From the NCBI RefSeq assembly GCF_000315625.1, contig NW_005434631.1, forward strand, positions 385,212-449,211: DNA of 64,000 nt, in the 5' to 3' direction. Of this stretch, positions 22,579-31,769 are shown one piece after another. The translations under genes and the position numbers were made by a program. This DNA is from Guillardia theta CCMP2712 (Eukaryota > Cryptophyceae > Pyrenomonadales > Geminigeraceae). A model generated the notes under the pieces. It worked only from the letters and a program-made list of their open reading frames with translations. It was not told where the DNA came from and did not search any database. The stretch's first letter is position 1, and the number at the start of each line of letters is the position of its first letter.

Positions 22579-23149
22579 CGCTGAAGTACCCGGCGACTCC
22601 AGCCCTAGTAACCTTGATGACCTCACGAGTAGCCGTTAGCGCTGATCGTCCTTGGCACTCCTGCTGCTTTCCCTCCTCCCCCTCATCAATTCTTCCCTCC
22701 CTTCTTCTCTCCCTCCCTCCCTCCCTCCACTATCGTGAATGTTCCTAGTTTTCATCTGCTGACACTCTACCCAAGAAATGGTTGATATGTCATCCAATGT
22801 GATTGAGACATCCAAAGGGAGAGGAATAAAAGAGAATTTTGAAGAGGGAGGTTATGTCAATCGAAGGAATGCGCGGGAGAACTAAAGCAAGGGCAAAAGG
22901 AACGGCATCACGATAGGCTTATTCCTATCATAATTGACTTCTTCTCACTCCTTTGATCATATCATCTCCCCCTCTCCTCTCCTCTCTCCCCCTCTCCTCT
23001 CCTCTCTCCCCCTCTCCTCTCCTCTCTCTCTCTCCCTCCCTCTCTAACGTCTCATCACAGCATGGCAACTCTCGGGTGGGTGCTAGGGATACTGAGAGGC
23101 AGCAATAGAGTCCGCCTCAGAAACTTGACTGTCAACTGGCAGCATCGCG
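22579..23149. other. Intergenic region, CT-rich repeats
   Basis: No gene seen. A CCCCTCTCCTCTCCTCTCT unit repeats about four times at 22965-23040. It forms the left flank of the retrotransposon nest and the 5-prime side of the SEC12-like gene. Confidence 0.7.
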
Positions 23150-23744
23150 GCCCGGAAACTCGGCGGCGAGGGCCCCCGGGCCCGGGCGCCCGGCCGGCCG
23201 GTCGGACCGTGACTCGGTGACCGTCCGGGCCTTCAGGCTTAGTGCGGACTGTTTGCTTCACTTGGAGCAGTACCGTCAGCTCCTTGTCGGGGGCGGGCTG
23301 CCCGGCTTGTTCATGCTTCAAGCCGGGAGTCAGAGTCTGCTTGAGGCACTTTTTACCGTTTGTGCGTCGCCGGGAGCAAACCGTGGTCACCAGTACTGGC
23401 CTCAGCGGGCGCAGGGCAGCCGAGACCGAGACCGCCATTGACGGCGACGATGCCGCACTGCTATACAAGGACACGGAGCCTCAGAGAGGCCACTGGCTCT
23501 TCAAGATGCTTCCACCGCCGCCGTCCGACGGTCCGGCCGTCGGAGGAGTCCGAGTCCGAGACCACTCAGTGACGAGTGGGGGATGACGGTCTTGCTTGTT
23601 CCTGCTTTCCCTTATCATCGAGTAAAACTCAGCTCTCCTCTGGCGAAGACTCCGAGCGGTGACCCCTCGGGCGAGCTTCGAGTCCTGCTTTGTTTTGCTT
23701 GAGGCACTTTTTACCTTCTGCCAGTAAATCCATCGTCAACCGCT

Positions 23745-24296
23745 GACTCGGCTACCGCTGACTCGGAGGCTAGCGAGGAGGACTACCCCGAGCGGTACCG
23801 TGCTCCTGTGTCCAGCCTCCCTCCGTCCGCTGCCCCAGGCGGACCCCCGGGCAACTAGAGGCAACGCCGTTGCCCGGCTCCTTGTCGGCGGCTGCCCTTT
23901 CTCCGTCCGCGGCCGCCCGCTTTGTGGCGGCAGCGGACGTCTCGACTGACAGTGGTCAGTCGGCTGCCTCCGGGTATCGCGTCTAAGGGATTTTATTCCT
24001 CCTGCATGCTCCTGCTGCTTGTTGCTTGATTGCTTGACCCTTAGGCGGCTTGTGTTTTGTGTGTGATTGTGCAGCTTCTCGCTGTGCGCTGTGTGCAAGC
24101 CGGTTTAGCTTGTTCCTCAGCTTTGTTTTGCTGGCGGTGCCGCGTCTGGGTGCCAGCAGTGCTGGTTCTTTTCGGGCTTGTGTTTTGTGTGTGTTTGTGC
24201 AGCTTCTCGCTGTGCGCTGTGTGCCTGGAGGTTTAGCTTGTTCCTGCTTTGTTTTGCTTGAGGCACTTTTTACCTTCTGCCACTGAGTAAATCCGT
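23745..24296 (+). pseudogene. Retrotransposon fragment: tail and 3-prime UTR
   Basis: Matches the Ser/Ala-rich tail coding region and stop at CGCGTCTAAGGG, then the UTR including TTGCTTGATTGCTTGACCCT. The 3-prime end is altered (CCACTGAGTAAATCC). A second 3-prime-end copy follows at 24301-24340. An 8-base direct repeat inside the tail (around cggggcaact) breaks the frame relative to the copies at 25.8 and 31.4 kb. Confidence 0.8.
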
Positions 24297-24340
24297 AGTA
24301 CTTTTGCTTGAGGCACTTTTTACCTTCTGCCAGTAAATCC

Positions 24341-25130
24341 TATCAGTACTATCCTCCACTTCATTTGGTATCTGGTGGAGGACATCATTGCTCAGCGCTC
24401 GATGCCTCTCGGGGATGTGGCACTTCATTCCTGATGATGGACCTGCTGTTCCATTACCTGCTGCTGAGGTCTTGCCACCGGCTCACGCAAACGCGCGGCC
24501 ACCTACCAGTGCCTCACCATGCAGCTGACGCTGGAGGCGCTCCTGCCTGGTGCGAGGCGCATGACTCCCTTGCGCGCGCAGGCGCTCCTCGAGCCGGAGG
24601 ACACCTCCTCCTCGGACTTTGTCCGGCGAGTCGCCCGAGGAGTCTTCGCGGGAGGTCCGACGGACTCCGTCGGTGGAAGCATCAAGAGTGCCGGGCGCTG
24701 GAGAGGGCCCTCAGCTGGTCCGAGCTCGCCTGCTTTCTCCCCCCCGACGGGGTCCTTGGGCACTGCTGCAGCGTCGTCGCCGTCAATGCGGCGGTCTCGG
24801 TCTCGGCGGCCGCTGCGCCCGCTGAGGACAGTGAGGAGGACTGTTTGCGAGTCTTGGCTCGCAAACGCGCGGCCACTCAATAGGCACAGAGCACACAGAA
24901 ACAAAGCGGTGTACGGAACACAGCAACAAATACACTGCCAGCCCACGCGGGAAGCCACGTAGACAGCAGAGAGGGGCAAGCAACGAGCACCGTGATACCG
25001 GCACAGCAGCGCGCTCCTCGAGCCAGAGGACACCTCCTCCTCAGACTTTGTCGAGTCCCGGATAAACCTCCTGGCACACAGCGCACAGCGAGAAGCTGCA
25101 CAATCACACACAAAACACAAGCCCGAAAAC
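24341..25130 (+). pseudogene. Rearranged nuclease C-terminus and inverted UTR pieces
   Basis: 24345-24650 copies the end of the nuclease region (the CATTGCTCAGCGCTC and CATGCAGCTGACGCTGGAGG words seen again at 30840-30980) with a small insertion. From about 24860 the sequence becomes a diverged patchwork. 25066-25128 is an inverted piece of the 3-prime UTR (CTGGCACACAGCGCACAGCG). All frames are broken. Confidence 0.7.
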
Positions 25131-26168
25131 GTCTCATGAGCACTTCATTCCTCCGCCTGCGCAGCGAAATGTGACCCCTCTTGTCATGCGCGTCTTCCCT
25201 CGCCATGTGCATGCTCGCGCTGCGCTGACCGATCAGCAGCGTGATATCCTCACCTTGCACAGCCGCAGGACACACTCGCTCAAGTCGCAGGATAGGGTCT
25301 TGCAGTCTACCATCTTCGCTCATTTTCCTGAGCGTGACCTGAGCCACTCTCCGATGCGAGTCTCGAGCTACTACCCCCTCAAGGCCTTCCCGCACCGCTA
25401 TGCTCAGATGCTCGACTGCTATCTCCATGGCATGCCGATCTGCCAGTGTCCGACGAAATGTGATGGATGTCAGCGCGAGCTCGATCCCTCCGTTGCTGCA
25501 CTGATCAGCAAACGCCGATCCTCCAAGCTTCCCACGGCGCATGACAACCTTACTCGTACGATTCGGTCGATGCTGAACGAAGCTGGTCTTCTGCTGCTGG
25601 TCCGAGCTCGCCTGCTTCCTCCCCGGCATCGGTCGGGTCACGCCGGTCCTTGGGCATTGCTGCGGCGTCGCCGCCGTCACGGGCGGCTACCGCTGACTCG
25701 GCTACCGCTGACTCGGAGGCTAGCGAGGAGGACTACCTCGAGCGGTACCGTGTTCCAGTGTCCAGCCTCCCTCCGTCCGCTGGGCCCCAGGCGGACCCCC
25801 GGGCAACGCCGGCTCCTTGTCGGCGGCTGCCCTTGCTCCGTCCGCGGCCGCCCGCTTTGTGGCGGCAGCGGACGTCTCGACTGACAGTGGTCAGTCGGCT
25901 GCCTCCGGGTATCGCGTCTAAGGGATTTTATTCCTCCTGCATGCTCCTGCTGCTTGTTGCTTGATTGCTTGACCCTTAGGCTGCTTGTCTGCGCGGCTTC
26001 GCGCTTGGGCTGGCGATGCCGCGTCTGGGTGCCAGCAGTGCTGGTTCTTTTCGGGCTTGTGTTTTGTGTGTGATTGTGCAGCTTCTCGCTGTGCGCTGTG
26101 TGCCAGGAGGTTTAGCTTGTTCCTGCTTTGTTTTGCTTGAGGCACTTTTTACCTTCTGCCAGTAAATC
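25131..26168 (+). pseudogene. Retrotransposon fragment: linker, Cys motif, tail, UTR
   Basis: An open stretch reads through the linker (VFPRHVHARAALTDQQRDIL), a Cys cluster (C-Q-C-P-T-K-C-D-G-C-Q) and KLPTAHDNLTRTIRSMLNEA. It then jumps, by an internal deletion of the nuclease, into the Ser/Ala-rich tail and 3-prime UTR ending at 26168. Its Cys cluster is the only complete one in the window. Confidence 0.8.
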
Positions 26169-28165
26169 CATCGTCGCTCCCATCCTCATGAAGGGCGATA
26201 TCCACATCCCTGGAATCCGCGATCGAGGGTCCGAGCAGTACGAGGGCTTGATGGCGGACGTGACGTTGGTCCACCCTTACATTGGTAGCTCTGCCGACCT
26301 GACCAAGTGGGGGGAGGTCCGAACCTCAGTCGACGCCCTCCATGTTCCAGCGTCTGAGAAGATTCGCACAACCGCGCGGGCCGAGGGAGCAGCGGCAGTC
26401 CGGCCAATCGTCTCAGGAGTCTGAGCCTGCTCCTCCGCCGCGACCTACGCTGTCCCTCACCTCTGCGAGCGAGCGCCAAAGACAGTTGGCGATTCATCAG
26501 TTCACTGCGGGTGACCTTCATCGGGCGGTACGGACACTACTGAGCTCCGGCATCTACAGGGCTGAATCTTTTGCTGATCTTCTTGCTGAAGCACAAGAGA
26601 AGTTCCCTGATGGTGCGTCGCCTGCCTTTGGAAGTGCTTCCGCGGCTCATCTCACACAGCAAGCGCTTGCAGTACTGCAGGTGGATTTGACTGACATCCT
26701 CGACACCACTAGCCTGATCCAGGCGATCAAGCGCTACAGCTCCTTTGCGGGGACCGATGACCAAGGGTGGAGGATTCGGCAACACCTGTCACCCCTTTCT
26801 AGTCATCCTGCAGCTTTGAAGCTCTACTGCAAACATATCCTCCAAGGGGTCCTTCTTGGCCAAATGCCGGATCTTCTTATTCCTGCCCTGTCAGCCATTC
26901 GTCGAGGAGGCAGATTTATTCCCCTCTCCAAGGGAGCTGATAAACCTGGTCTCCGGCCAATTGTCATCGGTTCTGCACACCGTCGACTCGCGACGAAGCT
27001 TGCTTTGGCAGCGATTCGCTCATTTCTTGACCAGCACTTCCTCTCGTCTCACCCTCGAGCGATTCAGTTCGGACTCGATCGAGACGGCTGTCTGAAGTTC
27101 TCGCAAACCGCGTCAGCGCTCCTGCCCCTTCACGCTCGCGGTGATGATGAGGATGTTGCCAACCCCACAGTGCTGGTGAGTTTGGATGCAAAGAACGCCT
27201 TCAACTCCCTCGACCGCCAGGCTCTCTTCGATGCAATCGAGGGACGTGCGAGTCGCGACTACTTTGATGGGAGCATCACTGAAGGCGCTCGCTTGCCCTC
27301 TTGCGAGCATCTCCGTTTGTTCGCCTCCTACCTCTCCAGCTACTATGGAGACTCTGCTGACCTTCGACTCTTTCACAAAAGTCAGTCAGCCTCCGTTCAG
27401 TGTACCTCGGGCGTCTGTCAGGGCAATGTCCCCTCCAGCGTATTTTTCTGCCACAGTATCCACCCCCTGCTCCTCCATATCGCAGAGCTTTTTCCCGCTG
27501 ACAACGTCGTGCTTGTCGGCCCGGGTCCACTCGAGGATGCCGTTGCCGCTACGTCCGCTATGAAGAAGTACATGTTGGCTGATCTGAAGCTAGAGATTCA
27601 ACCTCGCGAGTCGAAAGTTTACATCCCCTCCTGGCACCAACACCCTGATCTCTCGCAGCTGAAGAAGAGCCTTAAGCGCCGTCTCAAGACTCAACTTCTT
27701 CACTTCGAGGTCGTCACTGGCGGGATTACACTTGGCGGCCTGCCTATCGGCACGGATGGATTTCATGCTAGTCAGCTCCGAGCGAAGGTTTCTACCCTCA
27801 ACGAAGAGCTCTCGAAGCTCGGGCTCGTCCAGCATGGCTTCATGTTCAAGACGCTGGTGAGGGCGAGCCATCTCCAGAAGCTGCGCTTCTTCCTCCAGGG
27901 GTCTTCTCCGTTTCTCCCGCGGGTCCAATCACACACGGGCTGGATTCGTCGCTTTGACCTCTCTGTCCACCTGGCGCTAGAGAAATACCACCGCTGGCCT
28001 TCCTCGCAGTACCTCGCCGCGCATCCCGACCTGCTAGAGTTTGCGAGGTTCAAGCGGGAGCTTCCGCATAGTCGGGGAGGGGACGAGTTCACGCCCTCTG
28101 AGGGTCTACACCCCGCTGTTTACTATACGGCTATCGCTCGCTTCCTCGCTTGGTACAGGCTCTGA
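26169..28165 (+). pseudogene. Non-LTR reverse transcriptase domain
   Basis: A 3-prime-end copy runs straight into the start of the nuclease (GDIHIPGIRDRGSEQYEG, 26190-26370). This is then joined to a long reverse transcriptase frame (open 26342-28165, about 580 domain residues). RT features: GRFIPLSKG then GLRPIVIGSAHRRL (finger region), VSLDAKNAFNSLDRQALF (motif A, with Asp), and GVCQGNVPSSVFFCHSI (motif B, QGxxxS). Motif C reads PADNVVLVGP, so the usual Asp-Asp pair is Asp-Asn. K-V-Y-I-P-S follows as motif D/E. The style resembles early-branching LINEs that carry a restriction-like nuclease. The element's true N-terminus is missing from every copy in the window. Confidence 0.85.
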
Positions 28166-28936
28166 CCAGCCGATGTCCCGGATGTTGCCCTCTCCTCATA
28201 GCCTGGACGTTTCCTGCTTTGTTTTGCTTGAGGCACTTTTTACCTTCTGCCAGTAAATCCATTACCTGCCTGTTCACTGCTCGAGATCTCTCCGTGCCCA
28301 GAAGCATCCTCTGGCGACCTTCTTCGTTGAGGCGCACGACTTCGTTCATAATGCTGGAGCGATCCTCTACCGTCGTGTGAGGGCTCCTGCACCGGCTGCA
28401 GATGGCGCGGCGATCCCACCTGCCCCGGCTGCTGTGCCTGATGACGCAGGACGCCCCCCCGCTGTGTGCCTGGAGGTTTAGCTTGTTGCTGCTTTGTTTT
28501 GCTTGAGGCACTTTTTACCTTCTGCCAGTAAATCCACTACTGCCCCCCGGCATCTGTGGTACACATCCCTGGTTTGCGCGCTCTCGTCGACTCGTCTCAT
28601 GAGCACTTCATTCCTCCGCCTGCGCAGCGAAATGTGACCCCTCTTGTCATGCGCGTCTTCCCTCGCCATGTGCATGCTCGCGCTGCGCTGACCGATCAGC
28701 AGCGTGATATCCTCACCTTGCACAGCCGCAGGACACACTCGCTCAAGTCGCAGGATAGGGTCTTGCAGTCTACCATCTTCGCTCATTTTCCTGAGCGTGA
28801 CCTGAGCCACTCTCCGATGCGAGTCTCGAGCTACTACCCCCTCAAGGCCTGGCCGCACCGCTATGCTCAGATGCTCGACTGCTATCTCCATGGCATGCCG
28901 ATCTGCCATACCAGACGGATGCCGTTGCAGCTACGT
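28166..28936 (+). pseudogene. Retrotransposon linker with two short self-insertions
   Basis: Continues the element after the reverse transcriptase. Comparison with the uninterrupted copy at 29390-29700 shows two insertions of 3-prime-end sequence. One is at about 28206-28271. The other is 28461-28541, flanked by gcccccc on both sides (28453-28459 and 28542-28548). After 28905 the sequence switches to a second copy of the reverse transcriptase C-terminus. Confidence 0.85.
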
Positions 28937-29707
28937 CCGCTATGAAGAAGTACATGTTGGCTGATCTGAAGCTAGAGATTCAACCTCGCGAGTCGAAAGT
29001 TTACATCCCCTCCTGGCATCAACACCCTGATCTCTCGCAGCTGAAGAAGAGCCTTAAGCGCCGTCTCAAGACTCAACTTCTTCACTTCGAGGTCGTCACT
29101 GGCGGGATTCTCCGTTTCTCCCGCGGGTCCAATCACAGATTCGTCGCTTTGACCTCTCTGTCCACCTGGCGCTTGAGAAATACCACCGCTGGCCTTCCTC
29201 GCAGTACCTCGCCGCGCATCCCGACCTGCTAGAGTTTGCGAGGTTCAAGCGGGAGCTTCCGCATAGTCGGGGTGGGGACGAGTTCACGCCCTCTGAGGGT
29301 CTACACCCCGCTGTTTACTATACGGCTATCGCTCGCTTCCTCGCTTGGTACTCTGACCAGCCCATGTCACGGACCCTGCCCTCTCCTCATAGCCTGGACG
29401 TTCACTGCTCGAGATCTCTCCGTGCCCAGAAGCATCCTCTGGCGACCTTCTTCGTTGAGGCGCACGACTTCGTTCATAATGCTGGAGCGATCCTCTACCG
29501 TCGTGTGAGGGCTCCTGCACCGGCTGCAGATGGCGCGGCGATCCCACCTGCCCCGGCTGCTGTGCCTGATGACGCAGGCCGCCCCCCGGCATCTGTGGTA
29601 CACATCCCTGGTTTGCGCGCTCTCGTCGACTCGTCTCATGAGCACTTCATTCCGCCGCCTGCGCAGCGAAATGTGACCCCTCTTGTCATGCGCGTCTTCC
29701 CTCGCCA
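28937..29707 (+). pseudogene. Second copy of RT C-terminus and linker
   Basis: Repeats 27555-28165 at high identity but with an internal deletion of about 190 bases at 29110 (GGCGGGATT then TCTCCG), which shifts the frame. The linker follows without the insertions seen in the copy at 28.2-28.9 kb, so it serves as the empty-site reference for them. Confidence 0.85.
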
Positions 29708-29805
29708 GTGCAGCTTCTCGCTGTGGACTGTGTACCTGCCGGTTCAGCTTGTTCCTGCTTTGTTTTGCTTGAGGCACTTTTTATCTTCTGCCAGTAAATC
29801 CTATA
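29708..29805 (+). mobile_element. Short 5-truncated self-insertion with 8-base TSD
   Basis: Starts GTGCAGCTTCTCG in the 3-prime UTR and ends CCAGTAAATCCTATA. It is flanked by cctcgcca at 29700-29707 and again at 29806-29813. The empty site is visible near 28670. This is the signature of target-primed reverse transcription. Confidence 0.85.
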
Positions 29806-29923
29806 CCTCGCCATGTGCATGCTCGCGCTGCGCTGACCGATCAGCAGCGTGATATCCTCACCTTGCACAGCCGCAGGACACACTCGCTCAAGTCGCAGGA
29901 TAGGGTCTTGCAGTCTACCATCT

Positions 29924-30003
29924 ACTGTGTGCCTGCCGGTTCAGCTTGTTCATGCTTTGTTTTGCTTGAGGCACTTTTTACCTTCTGCCAGTAAACCCTA
30001 TGA
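29924..30003 (+). mobile_element. Short self-insertion with 4-base TSD
   Basis: Starts ACTGTGTGCCTGCC and ends CCAGTAAACCCTATGA. It is flanked by atct on both sides (29920-29923, 30004-30007). The empty site is near 28780. Confidence 0.75.
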
Positions 30004-30116
30004 ATCTTCGCTCATTTTCCTGAGCGTGACCTGAGCCACTCTCCGATGCGAGTCTCGAGCTACTACCCCCTCAAGGCCTTCCCGCACCGCTATGCTCAGA
30101 TGCTCGACTGCTATCT

Positions 30117-30281
30117 GGGTGCCAGCAGTGCTGGTTCTTTTCGGGCTTGTGTTTTGTGTGTGATTGTGCAGCTTCTCGCTGTGGACTGTGTGCCTGCCGG
30201 TTCAGCTTGTTCCTGCTTTGTTTTGCTTGAGGCACTTTTTACCTTCTGCCAGTAAATCCTATCACCTTTTGCCAGTAAATC
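30117..30281 (+). mobile_element. Self-insertion with 6-base TSD and inner duplicate end
   Basis: Starts GGGTGCCAGCAGTGCTGG, a longer UTR piece. It is flanked by ctatct at 30111-30116 and 30282-30287, and the empty site is near 28880. Its end carries a second partial terminus (ACCTTTTGCCAGTAAATC), so another event occurred within the tail. Confidence 0.8.
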
Positions 30282-30287
30282 CTATCT

Positions 30288-31769
30288 CCATGGCATGCCG
30301 ATCTGCCAGTGTCCGACGGAATGTGATGGATGTCAGCGCGAGCTCGACCCCTCCGTTGCTGCACATCCAGACCTGCAAACGCCGATCCTCCAAGCTTCCC
30401 ACGGCGCATGACAACCTTACTCGTACGATTCGGTCGATGCTGAACGAAGCTGGTCTTCAGAGCGTCATCGATACAGTGGGGGATCCTCGTTCTCGACGGC
30501 AGGTACCCTCCCATCCTCATGGCCGCAAGATGAAGGGCGATATCCACATTCCTGGAATCCGCGATCGAGGGTCTGAGTAAATCCTATACCCTGAGCAGTA
30601 CGAGGGCTTGATGGCGGACGTGACGTTGGTCCACCCTTACATTGGTAGCTCTGCCGACCTGACCAAGTGGGGGGAGGTCAACCTCGACGCCCTCCATGTT
30701 GCAGCGTCTGAGAAGATTCGCAAACATCGCGCTGCATATGCCATGACTACTCCTCCTCGAGCGTTCATCCCTCTTGCCATCTCGACGGACGGTGCCCTGC
30801 ATCCTGACACCCTCCGCTTCATCTGGTATCTCGCGGACATCATTGCTCAGCGCTCAATGCCTCTTGAGGATGCGGCGTTTGGTCGGCACTTCGTGCCTGA
30901 TGACGGACCTGCTGCTGAGGTCTTGGCTCGCAAACGCGCCGCCACCTATCAGCGCCTCACCATGCAGCTGACGCTGGAAGCGCTTGCGGGCGCAAGCACT
31001 TCTCGAGCCAGAGGACAGCTCCTCCTCGGACTTTGTCGAGTCGCCCGAGGAGTCTTCGCCGGAGGTCTCCGACTCCGATGGGGGACACCCTTCGAGTGGC
31101 CCCGACGATCGGCGCGGAGCTGGCGAGGCGTCTCCGTCCCTCACTGTGACGTCGGGTGCCTCCGGAGAGCTCGACACCACTGGGGTGCTTGCTGCTGGTC
31201 CGAGCTCGCCTGCTTCCTCCCCGGCATCGGTCGGGTCACGCCGGTCCTTGGGCATTGCCGCGGCGTCGCCGCCGTCACGGGCGGCTACCACTGACTTGGC
31301 TACCGCTGACTCGGAGGCTAGCGAGGAGGACTACCTCGAGCGGTACCGTGTTCATGTGTCCAGCCTCCCTCCGTCCGCTGCCCCAGGCGGACCCCCGGGC
31401 AACGCCGGCTCCTTGTCGGCGGCTGCCCTTTCTCCGTCCGCGGCCGCCCGCTTTGTGGCGGCAGCGGACGTCTCGACTGACAGTGGTCAGTCGGCTGCCT
31501 CCGGGTATCGCGTCTAAGGGATTTTATTCCTCCTGCATGCTCCTGCTGCTTGTTGCTTGATTGCTTGACCCTTAGGCTGCTTGTCTGCGCGGCTTCGCGC
31601 TTGGGCTGGCGCTGCCGCGTCTGGGTGCCAGCAGTGCTGGTTGTTTTCGGGCTTGTGTTTTGTGTGTGATTGTGCAGCTTCTCGCTGTGGACTGTGTACC
31701 TGCCGGTTCAGCTTGTTCCTGCTTTGTTTTGCTTGAGGCACTTTTTATCTTCTGCCAGTAAATCCTATA
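30288..31769 (+). pseudogene. Restriction-like endonuclease, tail and UTR of retrotransposon
   Basis: The best copy of the C-terminal part. The nuclease reads GDIHIPGIRDRG (30538 on), then after a small insertion ADVTLVHPYIG, K-I-R-K-H-R-A-A-Y and PRAFIPLAISTDGALHPDTL. This pattern (D, then DVxxxxP, then K...Y, then FxPxAxxxxG) matches the PD-(D/E)XK restriction-like nuclease of early LINE clades. A deletion near 30985 shifts the frame into the acidic tail (DSSSSDFVESPEESSPEVSD), which ends at TAA 31515-31517. The 3-prime UTR runs to 31769. The nuclease would nick the target DNA. Confidence 0.82.
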
